Counted from the first letter of the stretch, positions 28,269-37,711 are shown. The stretch is 64,000 bases of DNA from Magnetococcales bacterium (GCA_015231755.1 JADGAZ010000002.1:62001-126000); one strand, 5' to 3'. The notes: generated from the letters alone by a model not told the origin. Translations and numbers: made by a program.

Positions 28269-28419
28269 GCGATCCTTGGCGATTGGAGAAGCCATCCGGC
28301 CTGGACGATAACCCACCGGAAAAAGGTTTCCGGGTCGAATTTTTGTCCAGGTTTCACGGATGGTTGCAGGATAACACAATCCCTGCCGGGGTGATATTCT
28401 TTTTTGTCGCCCGCCCGAC

Positions 28420-29640
28420 TCATCCCACCATGCTGTACAACGGCATGAACATGCCCAAAAGCAGCACCACGAACATGCCGCCTCCCAACACCAAGGCGAT
28501 GGGCTCAATGCTTTTGCCCAGGGTCTTGACGGTGTCGTCCAGGCGTCGTCCATACTCTTCGGCGGCGAAGTCCAACTGGGTGGACAAGGCGCCGCTGACC
28601 TCGCCGATACCGATCATGCGCACCACGAAGGGCGGAAAGATTTTGGCGTCGGCAAAAGAGACCCGCAGTCCCAGACCATTGATCAATCCGGCGCGCACTT
28701 CGAGCATCTTTTCCTTGTAGACCTCGTTGCCCAGCGATCCCCCCAGGATGTCGATGCTCTTGATCACATCCACGCCGGCATTGAGCAACAGGCTGAAATA
28801 TTCGGTGATGAAGGCCAGATTGGAGGCGTTGATGATCCGGCTGATGATCGGCAGCCACAGCATGAATCCATGGACCTTGCGGCGAAAAATATAAACCTTT
28901 CTCATCAAAGTTTTGAACGTGACAAAAAACACGAACATCCCCAACCCGATGAATCCCAGATAATCCCGCAGGAAGTCCGCCGCCCCGATGATGCCTCGGG
29001 TCAAAGCGGGCAGTTCCTTGCCCGTGGCCTGCAACAAAGGCAGCATCATCGGCACCACGAAATACAGCCAGAACGCCATGGCGCCGATAATGGCGGTGAA
29101 CATGAACGCCGGATACATCAAGGCACTTTTGGTTTCCCGGAAGATCTTATCCACCTTGATCATGTGCAAGGAGGCATCCTTGATGGTGCGATCCAGCGAG
29201 CCGGTCTCTTCGCCGATGCGCATCAGAAACAGGGTGGTATCCGGAAAGAAGCGGCTCCAGCTTTTGGCGGCCTCCGACAGACTGGCTCCGGAGTGGATAC
29301 GGCTGACCAGATCCTGTCCCAGTTTGGCGAGGGTGGGATTTTCGTTATCCGCCATGGCGTCCTGGATGGCGGCCACCACCGGAATGCCGGACTTGAGCAT
29401 GATGGCCACGTTGTTGAGGGCTTCGGCCATGGTGGCCACATCGACCTTGGTTTCAAAGAACCGTTCCAGAATGCCGTAGAGGGTGCCCACCACCGGATGC
29501 AACGCCCGGGCGAAAATCACCGCGCCCCCTTTGCGCTCCAGATAGGAGGTGGCGGAAATGGGACTGTCGAAGGGCAAATGGATCAATCCGCCACGAATCA
29601 CGCCTTCCTTGGCGATCAGCTTGTAATAAAAATAGGCCAT
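28420..29640 (-). CDS. mshG: Type II secretion/type IV pilus inner-membrane platform protein (MshG/PilC/GspF)
   Basis: 406 aa, the GspF-family length. Two repeated cytoplasmic domains, each followed by membrane segments: about 175-200 (ALMYPAFMFTAIIGAMAFWLYF), about 222-246, and a C-terminal span about 378-402. Marks include LMRIGEETGSLDRTI in the first repeat and MIGIGEVSGALSTQL in the second, the conserved G(E)xSGxL motif. The platform turns ATPase work into pilin extraction from the membrane. It starts 16 nt after the ATPase gene. A 151-nt gap to the prepilin upstream in coordinates contains a small hairpin (28316-28333) and no gene. Confidence 0.93.
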   Translation of the reverse strand: MAYFYYKLIAKEGVIRGGLIHLPFDSPISATSYLERKGGAVIFARALHPVVGTLYGILERFFETKVDVATMAEALNNVAIMLKSGIPVVAAIQDAMADNENPTLAKLGQDLVSRIHSGASLSEAAKSWSRFFPDTTLFLMRIGEETGSLDRTIKDASLHMIKVDKIFRETKSALMYPAFMFTAIIGAMAFWLYFVVPMMLPLLQATGKELPALTRGIIGAADFLRDYLGFIGLGMFVFFVTFKTLMRKVYIFRRKVHGFMLWLPIISRIINASNLAFITEYFSLLLNAGVDVIKSIDILGGSLGNEVYKEKMLEVRAGLINGLGLRVSFADAKIFPPFVVRMIGIGEVSGALSTQLDFAAEEYGRRLDDTVKTLGKSIEPIALVLGGGMFVVLLLGMFMPLYSMVG

Positions 29641-29656
29641 GCGTGCCCGCTCCCGC

Positions 29657-31309
29657 TCAATGTCCCAACACCCGAATCACTTCCTTGACCGTGGTCTGGC
29701 CAAGTTTCACCTTGCGGGAGGCGCAATGGAAGATGGTCCGGTAGCCATGCTTGATGGCGGACTCTTCCATGGTGTCCACATCCACATCCCGACCGATCAT
29801 GCCCGCCAGTTCCCGGTTGGAACGCAAAATTTCATAGATCAGCGTCCGCCCCATGTAACCGCTGTGATGGCAATCCTCGCAGCCCCGGCCCCGCCACAGG
29901 GTGGTGATTTCCGGATCCCGCAGATAGGCCAGTTCTTCGGCAGACGGATGATACTCCTCCTTGCATCCGGGACAGATCTTGCGCACCAGTCGTTGACTCA
30001 CCACCCCCACCAGGGAGTCCGCCAGCATGAAGTTGGGAATCCCCAACGAACGCAAACGGGGAATGGCCCCCAAGGCGGTATTGGTATGCAGGGTGGACAG
30101 CACCAGATGGCCGGTTTCCGAGGCGGAAACCGCGGTCTGGGCGGTTTCGGTGTCACGGATTTCACCCACCAGGATCACATCCGGGTCGTGACGCAGGAAA
30201 TAACGAATGGCGCTGGCAAAGGTGTAACCGGCCTTGACGTTGATCTGGGTCTGCCGAATCAGAGGAATACGGTACTCGATGGGGTTTTCGACGGTGAGAA
30301 TGTTTTTTTCCGTGAGGTTGAGACGACGCACCGCCGCGTACAAGGTGGTGGTCTTGCCGGAACCCGTGGGACCGGTCAACAGCACGATGCCGAAAGGTTC
30401 GTTGAAGATTTCGGTCATCAGATCCAAATCCTCGTCGAACACCCCCAACTGACGCATGCCCATGAAGTCACCCTTGGCGGGCAACAGACGCAGCACCAGA
30501 TTTTCGCCGTAGGGGCAGACCGTGGACGAAACGCGGAAATCGAACTGATTGTTCAAGATCATCTCGGAGAAACTGCCGTCCTGGGGAAGACGCTGCTCGG
30601 AGATGTCCATGCCGGCTTTCATCTTGAGGGTGGAGGTGAGGCGTTTGAAGGTCAACGGAAGAGCGAACTGGGCGCGCATCACGCCGTCCACCCGGAAAGC
30701 CACGCTGATGGACATGTCCATGGGGCGGATATGGATGTCGGACGCCCGGGCCTTGACCGCCAACTGCAACAGATGATTCACGAACGAATCCAGGGAGCGC
30801 ACCCCGTCCCGGTCCGCCGCCAGGAGTTGGATCTCCTTTTGGATGAGCCGTTCCACCGGGTTTTCCAGGAAGTAATAATAATACTGGATGGCGTTGATGA
30901 TCTTGCTTTTTTCGCCTTGGCGCACCCGGGGTCTCAAACCGGTGGCCCGGGCGATGAATTTTTCCAATCCGTCCACGTCGTCGGAGTAGGTGACGACGAT
31001 CACCTCTTTGGCGTCGTTGAAATAGGGCAAAAACTTGTGGGCCATGCAGGCTTGAATGTTGAACAGGCGCAAACTCTCCGGAGAGGGCCGTTTCTGGTCC
31101 ACATCCACATACTTGCGTCCGTCCTGATCGGCGATGGTGGTGGCGATGTCGTACTGGGAGATGAAACCCAACCGTTCGAGGATTTCACCCACCCGTTCCC
31201 GGGTCACCTTCTGGTCTTGCAGGGCCAGTTCGATGTGGGAGTCAATGATCAGCCCCTTTTCTTTCAGGAGCTCACCGATCTGTTTGGTGACTTTTTCCGC
31301 CTCGGCCAT
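29657..31309 (-). CDS. mshE: Pilus extension ATPase with N-terminal c-di-GMP-binding-type domain (MshE/PilB)
   Basis: 550 aa. Residues about 8-60 contain two MshEN-type motifs: a degenerate QIGELLKEKGLIIDSHIELA and an intact RVGEILERLGFISQYDIATT. The ATPase core has Walker A GPTGSGKTT (313-321), Asp boxes, Walker B in DPDVILVGEIRDTETA, a His box (HLVLSTLHTNTA) and the Zn-binding CPGC/CEDC cysteines near the C-terminus. In Vibrio MshE these N-terminal motifs bind c-di-GMP and drive MSHA pilus extension; here that is inferred from motif 2. Between the AAA+/SPOR gene and the platform gene. Confidence 0.93.
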   Translation of the reverse strand: MAEAEKVTKQIGELLKEKGLIIDSHIELALQDQKVTRERVGEILERLGFISQYDIATTIADQDGRKYVDVDQKRPSPESLRLFNIQACMAHKFLPYFNDAKEVIVVTYSDDVDGLEKFIARATGLRPRVRQGEKSKIINAIQYYYYFLENPVERLIQKEIQLLAADRDGVRSLDSFVNHLLQLAVKARASDIHIRPMDMSISVAFRVDGVMRAQFALPLTFKRLTSTLKMKAGMDISEQRLPQDGSFSEMILNNQFDFRVSSTVCPYGENLVLRLLPAKGDFMGMRQLGVFDEDLDLMTEIFNEPFGIVLLTGPTGSGKTTTLYAAVRRLNLTEKNILTVENPIEYRIPLIRQTQINVKAGYTFASAIRYFLRHDPDVILVGEIRDTETAQTAVSASETGHLVLSTLHTNTALGAIPRLRSLGIPNFMLADSLVGVVSQRLVRKICPGCKEEYHPSAEELAYLRDPEITTLWRGRGCEDCHHSGYMGRTLIYEILRSNRELAGMIGRDVDVDTMEESAIKHGYRTIFHCASRKVKLGQTTVKEVIRVLGH

Positions 31310-31352
31310 CTTTCACGTCTCCCCGAACCTTCCAACCCTTGCCGCTGGTCCC

Positions 31353-34300
31353 TTATCGCCGCGCCGTTGGCGACAGCCCCATGATTATCCCTTTCCGACC
31401 GAATTTCAACTCCATCTCCCGCAAAAGCTGTTCCGCCTGCCCCCGCTCCTCCACGGGCGGAGTGCGCAACGCATACCAGGTATTGCCATCCGGTTTGGAA
31501 ATGTTGGCAATCACCGTCTCCACTCCCTTGTCGGCAAACCCCTTGCGAAACCGCTCCGCCTCGGCCTCGGTGCGCACGCTGGCCAACTGAATCACCCAGA
31601 TCCCCCGCCCCGACAATACCCCCCCCTTCTCCCGGGTTCCGGCTGATGCGCCCGCCTTCTCCTTTTCCCGGGCCGGAGGCGTTGCCACGAGCTTGTCCCG
31701 GGTCGGGGAGGGATGGCCCTGTTCCTGACTCAACCAAAACAAGGTGGCGATATCCGGATAACCGGTGACCGGCAGATTGCGCTGCTTTTGGAACTGGGTC
31801 ACGGAACTCATGGTCTTGCGGCCGACGATGCCGTCGGAAGGATCCGAGTAGAAGCCCACCCGGCTCAACTGCTCCTGCAAGGCCCGCACCTCCGGCCCGG
31901 AATGATCATAATAAAACGACTTGATGACAATATCCGGCTGCCAGAACAACAGCCGCTTGCCCCCGTGGTTCAACACCGCATGTTTCTGCTCCAGTCCAGG
32001 AGGCAACGCCGACAGGGAGACCAGATGCAAGCCCTTTTCCTCTTCCACCCGTCGAGCCACCCCTTCCAGCCATCCGTCAGCCAAACCCCGGGCGAACATC
32101 CCCTCGTACTCCCCCAGACCATAGGCCGCCAGAAACCGTTTCAGCTCGGGGGTGACACTGCCCGAATCCCGGGCCTCGCCACGACCACCCGGAGCGGAAA
32201 GCTCGGCAATGCGCTCACGGGCGATACGCAGTTCCTGTTTGGCCTTCTCCGCCTCCACCCGCGCCAGATCCACATCCTGGGCCACCCGCTCCCGGGCCTG
32301 AACCGCCTCCTCCATGGCCTTGCGGGCCCGGGCCTCCGCCTCTTTGGCCCCGGCTTCCGCCTGCTTGCGGGCCTGACTCAACTCTTCCATGGCCTGGGCG
32401 CGTTTTTTGGCCTCTTCCTCGGCCTTGGCCACCAACGCTCCCGCCTTGGCCGCTTCCGCCTCCCGCTCCTCCATCGCCTTGGCGTGGGCGCTCCTGGCCT
32501 GGGACAAAGCCTGCTCACGGCTGGACTGATCCAGATTGCGCGCCTGCTCGATGGCCTTGATCCCCCGCTCCGACTCCTCCCGCAGCTTCCGGGCCTCCTC
32601 TTCCGCCCGCTTGCGGGCCGCCAAAGCCTCGTTCAACACCCGCTGCGCCTCGACCTTGCCCTTTTCCAGCTCCTGACCGCTCTTCTCCTGCTCGGCTTGC
32701 ACCCGGGCCAACTCCCGGGCCGACTCCTCCCGCACCCGTTTGGCTTGCGCCTCCGCCTCACGCTGTCCCTCTTCGGCACGCTTCAGCTTGGCCTCCGCCT
32801 CGGCCTTGGCCGCCGCCACCGCCTTTTCCGACTCCACACGCAACGCCTCGATGCGCTGCAAAGCCGCCTGGGCCTCCTGACGGGCGGTCTGCGCCTCTTT
32901 TTCCGCCTGCTCCCGGGCCCCCTGGGCCACGGTCAAGGCCTTCTTCTCCTCTTCGGAATGAACCGCCCGGGCTTCCGCCTCCTGACGGGCCTTGTCCGCC
33001 GCCTCCTGAGCGCTTTTGGCACTGGCTTCCGCCGCCTTACGGGCCTCCGTCGCCGTGACCAACGCCTTGCCACGGGCCTCCGCCTCGGCTTGGGACTCGG
33101 CCAACCGGCGATGGGCCTCCGCCGCTTCCGCTTCGGCCTTGCGCTTGGCCTCCGTGGCCTCGGTCAACGCCTTGGCCTGACTCTCGGCACGGCTCCGGGC
33201 CTCCGCCAACGCCCCCTCGGCGCGGCCAGCCGCGGCCTCGGCAGCCTCCCGGGCCTCCCGAGCCTCGCTCAACGCCTTCTTGCGCGCCTCGGCTTCCACC
33301 TGGGAAACCTCCCGGGCATTGGCCACCTGGGTCAACGCCTTGGCTTCCACCACCTGGGCCTGGGCCACAGCCCCGCGGGCCTTCTCGCTTTCGGCGCGGG
33401 CCTTGAGCAGCTCCGACGCCGCCGACTCCCGAGCCGCCCGGGCCTGCTCCAGTTCTGCCGATGCCCGCTCCCGCTCCGACCGGGCGCGGGCCAACTCCGC
33501 TTCCACCTTCTCTTGCGCCAGCCGCACCGACTCGCTCTCCACGCCCCGGCCCGCCCCCTGTAACCACTCCCCCCGCCACCCCATGACCGCGATCGCCAAA
33601 CCCGCCGCCGCCAACACCCCCGGTCCGATCCGCCAGCCCCAACGCTTCCAGTTCACCGCCGGGCGGCTCATGTTCAGCTCACGGGCCACTTCCAGAATCA
33701 GACGCCGACTCAACCGCATGGTATTGTAGGCGAACAATCCGTACAAACAGCGATCCATCAAGTTGTTGAGCCGACGGGGATTGCCTCCGGTCAACACGTG
33801 CAACAAACGATAGGAGGCATCGGGAATCGTCACCCCCCCGGATGACCCCGCCGAAGTGAGCTTGAAGGCGATATACCGCTTCAACTCCTCCAGGTCATAA
33901 GGCCGCATGCGGGCATGCACCACAATCCGGCTCTTGAGCTGCCGCAATTCGTGGGCGTCAAGTTTGGTTTCCAGCTCCGGTTGACCCACCAGAAGAATCT
34001 GCACCAGCTTTTCGGCGTGTTCTTCCAGGTTGGAGATCATCCGCACCATCTCCAGACTCTCCATGGTGAGATTCTGGGCATCGTCGATGACAATGGCGCA
34101 ATTGATCCCGGCGGCGTAACGGTCGATCAAAAACCGATTCAAGGCCGCCATCTGCTCCTGGGGACCGGTTTTGCCTTCCACCACGATGCCGAAGTCCCGG
34201 TTGATCTCCTCCAGCAGCGCGGTTCCCTGAATGAAGGTGTTGAAGACCAGAGCGGTCTCCACCCGGGTTTCGTCCAGGGTGCGCAAAACCCGGCGGCTGA

Positions 34301-34583
34301 CCGTGGTTTTCCCCAGTCCCACCTCCCCGGTGATCATCAAAAAGCCCTTGCGGGTATGGATGCAATGCAAAACTTCGGTAATCAGGGTATCGATGCGGGT
34401 CGGCAGGAAAAACACATCCGCATCCGGGGCCACCGGGAAAGGATTGCGCTTGAGCCCCAAAAAACGCAGATAGGCCTCGCTCTCCTTGGCCATGGTCACC
34501 AGCTTGGCGACATCATCCCAGCTTTCGGGTTGGGGATTGGGTGAGGAGTTGGCCGGCTTGCGGGAAGCGGTCATGGGATGCAT
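31353..34583 (-). CDS. Giant ExeA/MshM-like AAA+ ATPase with coiled coil, PG-binding and SPOR domains
   Basis: 1076 aa. Order: cytoplasmic AAA+ domain (about 45-300) with Walker A GEVGLGKTT, Walker B IVIDDAQN and the GspA/ExeA-type FLGLKRNPFPVAPD start; one membrane span about 314-331; an Ala/Glu/Arg/Lys-rich coiled coil about 346-790; an ExeA-like segment; a peptidoglycan-binding domain about 892-949 (GPEVRALQEQLSRVGFYSD, GIVGRKTMSSVTQFQ); a C-terminal SPOR domain about 992-1067 (WVIQLASVRTEAEAERF). ExeA/GspA remodel peptidoglycan for secretin insertion; MshM is the MSHA counterpart but is far shorter. ATG at 34583 overlaps the preceding stop (TGATG). The long coil and the SPOR domain are unusual. 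Confidence 0.9.
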   Translation of the reverse strand: MHPMTASRKPANSSPNPQPESWDDVAKLVTMAKESEAYLRFLGLKRNPFPVAPDADVFFLPTRIDTLITEVLHCIHTRKGFLMITGEVGLGKTTVSRRVLRTLDETRVETALVFNTFIQGTALLEEINRDFGIVVEGKTGPQEQMAALNRFLIDRYAAGINCAIVIDDAQNLTMESLEMVRMISNLEEHAEKLVQILLVGQPELETKLDAHELRQLKSRIVVHARMRPYDLEELKRYIAFKLTSAGSSGGVTIPDASYRLLHVLTGGNPRRLNNLMDRCLYGLFAYNTMRLSRRLILEVARELNMSRPAVNWKRWGWRIGPGVLAAAGLAIAVMGWRGEWLQGAGRGVESESVRLAQEKVEAELARARSERERASAELEQARAARESAASELLKARAESEKARGAVAQAQVVEAKALTQVANAREVSQVEAEARKKALSEAREAREAAEAAAGRAEGALAEARSRAESQAKALTEATEAKRKAEAEAAEAHRRLAESQAEAEARGKALVTATEARKAAEASAKSAQEAADKARQEAEARAVHSEEEKKALTVAQGAREQAEKEAQTARQEAQAALQRIEALRVESEKAVAAAKAEAEAKLKRAEEGQREAEAQAKRVREESARELARVQAEQEKSGQELEKGKVEAQRVLNEALAARKRAEEEARKLREESERGIKAIEQARNLDQSSREQALSQARSAHAKAMEEREAEAAKAGALVAKAEEEAKKRAQAMEELSQARKQAEAGAKEAEARARKAMEEAVQARERVAQDVDLARVEAEKAKQELRIARERIAELSAPGGRGEARDSGSVTPELKRFLAAYGLGEYEGMFARGLADGWLEGVARRVEEEKGLHLVSLSALPPGLEQKHAVLNHGGKRLLFWQPDIVIKSFYYDHSGPEVRALQEQLSRVGFYSDPSDGIVGRKTMSSVTQFQKQRNLPVTGYPDIATLFWLSQEQGHPSPTRDKLVATPPAREKEKAGASAGTREKGGVLSGRGIWVIQLASVRTEAEAERFRKGFADKGVETVIANISKPDGNTWYALRTPPVEERGQAEQLLREMELKFGRKGIIMGLSPTARR

Positions 34584-35602
34584 CAAGGCAAATGGCGCAG
34601 CATTTCCCCAATGCGGGGGTCACCGGGATAGAGTCTCGACAGGCCGTGCAACCGCTCCCGGGATTCCGCCGTTCGCTGGGTGCGCATCTCCACCACCGCC
34701 ATGTTCAATCCGGCCTCCAGATCGTCCTTGCGACGCTCCAGGACCTGTTTCAGATAGATTTCGGCCCGATCGTAACGACCTTTGGCCACCTCCCAGTAGG
34801 CCCGCATGTTGAGCACATAGGGATCCGCCTCCCCACCGGCTTTGACCTTGCCGAGTTTCACGAACAGGTCATGAACCGATTTGGCATCGTCCCGGCCCAT
34901 GGCCAGTCTCAATTCCGCCACCACCCGGGCCACATCCCGCTCACGGGTTTCCAGCACCTCGGGAGCCACGACAGGCTCGGCCTTGGGGGCAGCCCGACGG
35001 GCCTGGGACAAGGCGAGACGCTCTTCTTCCCGGCTCACCACCAGCGGGGCCGGTTCACCGCCGGGGTTGGCGCCCTTGGCGGCGGGCTTGCCGGCATGGC
35101 TCTCCGGCCCTTCGGGGGCGGCGGAGTCGGCAAAAATGGCCAGGAATTTCTCTTCGGAGAGCGCTTCCTGTTTGGCATCGGCTTGGGGGTCGGCCGGAGT
35201 TTCATTCAGAGGCAGGTTTTCCGTGGCCCCTTCTGGACCAATGCCGGCGAACAACTCCTCGTCGATGGCACTCTTGGCTCCGGCTTTGGCCTCCGGGGCG
35301 CTCTTGGCGGCGACAGCCGGACTTTTGGCCTCCACAGCCGTCGGAGGCTTATGCTCCGCAGCGGAAAAAAACGTCCAATACACCCCGCCCCCGATCCCCG
35401 CCAGCACCACCACAGGCAGTGCCACCACCGCCGTTCTCACCAGCAGGGAGGCTTCGAGAAACCAGGAAACGAACCGGGCAAAAGGCCCAGAACCAGAATC
35501 CGTCTCATCATCGATGATCCCACCCTCGCCATCAAGCCTGGGAATCATGGTGACCGCTTCCGCCCGTTTCCGGTTGCGCAGAGCTTGATAAATCACGCTC
35601 AC
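34583..35602 (-). CDS. MshN-like bitopic TPR protein
   Basis: 339 aa. The start MSVIYQALRNRKR matches the 'MSVINQML' type N-terminus of MshN/GspB-like proteins. There is one membrane span at about 52-79, a low-complexity Ala/Pro/Glu linker (about 80-220) and a C-terminal TPR-like helical region (DDAKSVHDLFVKLGKVKAG...YDRAEIYLKQVLERRKDDLEAGLNMAVVE). Probably a periplasmic partner of the secretin and the AAA+ protein. ATGA overlap with the secretin gene and TGATG overlap with the AAA+ gene show tight coupling. Confidence 0.7.
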   Translation of the reverse strand: MSVIYQALRNRKRAEAVTMIPRLDGEGGIIDDETDSGSGPFARFVSWFLEASLLVRTAVVALPVVVLAGIGGGVYWTFFSAAEHKPPTAVEAKSPAVAAKSAPEAKAGAKSAIDEELFAGIGPEGATENLPLNETPADPQADAKQEALSEEKFLAIFADSAAPEGPESHAGKPAAKGANPGGEPAPLVVSREEERLALSQARRAAPKAEPVVAPEVLETRERDVARVVAELRLAMGRDDAKSVHDLFVKLGKVKAGGEADPYVLNMRAYWEVAKGRYDRAEIYLKQVLERRKDDLEAGLNMAVVEMRTQRTAESRERLHGLSRLYPGDPRIGEMLRHLP

Positions 35603-37494
35603 AGGATGGTCACCCGCAGCATGATGACCAGTTCCCGGGTGGTTTCGTTCTCCTGGTCATGGGTGAACAGCCGACCCAGCAATGGCAGTTCCGACAGCAC
35701 CGGTGCGCCGGTGCGATACTTGGTGGCGGTTTTGTCGATCAGACCTCCCAGCAACACCGTATCCCGATCCTGAAGTTCCAACAACGTACTGATCTCTTTC
35801 AGATTCACCTGGGGCAGGGAGACCTCGGAAGCCCCGAATTTCTTGGCATCCAGACTGCCGGACACCAGTGAACTCTGAATCGGATGGATGGAGAGGGTAA
35901 TCTTGCCATCGGTGGAGATGAAGGGCACCACCCCCATCATCACCCCGTCGAACAGGGTGGCGGTGGTCACCTCGGTGGTGGGGGCGGCCCCGGCCACGGT
36001 GGCGGCGGTCACTTTGGTCTGTTGCACGTAGTTGCTGGACTGGCCCACGCTGATCATGGCGGGCTGGCCATGACGGGCGCGAATGGTGGGATTGGACAGG
36101 GTGCGCACGTCGCCAAACTGCTTCAACAGATCGATGAAGGCTAGGCCATGGGAACCACCCAAGGTGAGACCCAGACCGGCGGGTTTGGCTCCCTGCAAGC
36201 CCAAAGCACTGGTGGTCCCGGAGGTGGACGTGCTGGGAATGCCCACAGCCACATGTCGATTCGCGGAGGCGTTGAAGGGATCATTGCCAACGATGGTACC
36301 ATCCGCAACCACCACCCCCTGCCCGACACCCAAAGTGGAGATGGTCTGGGTGATGCCACTGGTCAAAGCCAGATTCGAGCGCAGCAAGGCCCAGTTGATG
36401 CCGGCCTGATACTGATCGCTCAACTGCACTTCCATCAAGCGGGCCTCGATCAGGATCTGACGGCCTAAAATCTCCTTGTAGCGCTGCACCAGATCGGTGA
36501 CGGACTTGACCGCCGAGGGTTTGGAACGGATATACAGGGTTCCGGTCTGACGGTTGATCTGATAGGTGCCTTTTTTCTCACCCACCAGATTTTGCAGGGT
36601 CTTTTCGATGGGTTCGTAGGGATTGGTGGACTTGGCGCCCCCCGTCATGGCAAAGCCGCCTTTCAACCCGGTACCGGCTGCGGGGGCTCCGCCTCCGCCG
36701 GTGGCCCCGCCACCGATGCCCGTCAGGGCCGCGGCGCCCAACACATCCCCACCCGACTCGAAGGTGGAGGTGACATTGGTTTCCAGGAAGTTCAGGGGAA
36801 TAACCACCTCCTGGAACGGTTCGACCCGCAACAGGTTGTCTTCGATCACGCCATGGAGGTCCGCCAGTCGCAACACCTCCCGCAGCACCGTGGCGGCGGA
36901 GACCTTTTGAAAACTGACCGTGATGAGGGGGGCTTCTTCCAGCACAGCCGGATCCAGCAAAAGATTCAGGTTGGCCTGCTTGGCCAGGGCGCGCAACGCC
37001 TGACGGGCATCCACCTTGTCCATTTCCAAGGAGACCATGATGTCGGAAAGACGGTCGTATTTGGGCAAAACCGGAGCCGGCATCACCGGAGGGGCAATGT
37101 GTTCCATGGCGCGCATTTGATCGTTGCGCGCTCCGAGTCCCTTGGTTTCGCTCACCATCCGGCCATGGAGGTTGCGATCCGGAGATTCGTTGGACAGGTG
37201 CTGGGCATCCCGGTTGATTTCCCGGCTGGTGCGTTCCCAGCCTGGAAATTCTTCAGCCTTATCCGCCGCTTTGGCCAAAGGCTTGTCGCCAGGCTTATCC
37301 CCTTTTTTGTCCGCATTCCCCTCCCGTCGTCGTTCCAGGGCGGCAGACTCCTCCACCACGGCTTTGTGGGCAGCCGCCATGGATCCCGTGTCTCCCGAAC
37401 CCGGATTGCCGGAGACCATCTCGCCCGTCTTGCATCCGCCCATCACCAGAGCCAGACACACGATGCCACCGATCATCCATGCTTGCTTCATCAT
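35599..37494 (-). CDS. mshL: Outer-membrane secretin of MSHA-type pilus (lipoprotein)
   Basis: About 631 aa from the ATG pair at 37494/37491; the frame is open to 37533. Signal peptide with a lipobox-like MGGC, so probably a lipoprotein. Order: Pro/Lys-rich linker, STN-type domain (VSLEMDKVDARQALRALAKQ), secretin N1-like domain with TGTLYIRSKPSAVKSVTDLVQ, and the C-terminal secretin beta domain (LTLGGSHGLAFIDLL, SNPTIRARHGQPAMISVGQ, RDTVLLGGLIDKTATK, LPLLGRLFTHDQENETTRELVIMLRV). A Gly-rich stretch (GGGATGGGGAPAAG) sits between the domains. First gene of the main pilus operon, behind a sigma-70-like promoter at 37571-37599. Confidence 0.92.
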   Translation of the reverse strand: MMKQAWMIGGIVCLALVMGGCKTGEMVSGNPGSGDTGSMAAAHKAVVEESAALERRREGNADKKGDKPGDKPLAKAADKAEEFPGWERTSREINRDAQHLSNESPDRNLHGRMVSETKGLGARNDQMRAMEHIAPPVMPAPVLPKYDRLSDIMVSLEMDKVDARQALRALAKQANLNLLLDPAVLEEAPLITVSFQKVSAATVLREVLRLADLHGVIEDNLLRVEPFQEVVIPLNFLETNVTSTFESGGDVLGAAALTGIGGGATGGGGAPAAGTGLKGGFAMTGGAKSTNPYEPIEKTLQNLVGEKKGTYQINRQTGTLYIRSKPSAVKSVTDLVQRYKEILGRQILIEARLMEVQLSDQYQAGINWALLRSNLALTSGITQTISTLGVGQGVVVADGTIVGNDPFNASANRHVAVGIPSTSTSGTTSALGLQGAKPAGLGLTLGGSHGLAFIDLLKQFGDVRTLSNPTIRARHGQPAMISVGQSSNYVQQTKVTAATVAGAAPTTEVTTATLFDGVMMGVVPFISTDGKITLSIHPIQSSLVSGSLDAKKFGASEVSLPQVNLKEISTLLELQDRDTVLLGGLIDKTATKYRTGAPVLSELPLLGRLFTHDQENETTRELVIMLRVTIL

Positions 37495-37570
37495 CCGCGA
37501 CCCTTTATTGGGATCCATGGAACGGATACCCACTCATTCTGGGGGAAAAAAGCATATTCCATACAAAGAA

Positions 37571-37599
37571 ATCATAAACAATCCGAACCATTATTTCAA
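37571..37599 (-). promoter_or_regulatory. Sigma-70-type promoter of the pilus operon
   Basis: On the minus strand TTGAAA, a 17-nt spacer and TATGAT: five of six consensus bases in the -35 box and five of six in the -10 box, with ideal spacing. It lies about 70 nt upstream of the secretin start in a gap shared with divergent waaA. Not tested. Confidence 0.6.
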
Positions 37600-37711
37600 C
37601 CCTTCACACCATCATCTCTCGATCCGGCTCATGCTGGCATGGTATATGGTTGCGCGGTGATGGTTTCCATCGTGGATTGGACACAGCCACCTTCGGCTTG
37701 AGAATTAAAGC

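Noticed and set aside
28316-28333. Hairpin CCGGAAA/TTTCCGG between the platform and prepilin genes
   Set aside because: It lies upstream of the prepilin start rather than after a gene and has no T-tract on the minus strand; a terminator role is not supported.
31713-33563. 616-codon open frame on the plus strand opposite the coiled-coil region
   Set aside because: The Leu/Arg/Gly-rich product (LLRLHPR, GLRLGLGLG runs) is the mirror of Ala/Glu/Lys codons in a GC-rich coiled coil; there is no ribosome site or family motif.
37600-37711. Promoter for waaA
   Set aside because: TTGGAC-N17-GAGAAT was considered, but the -10 is poor and it ends almost at the start codon.
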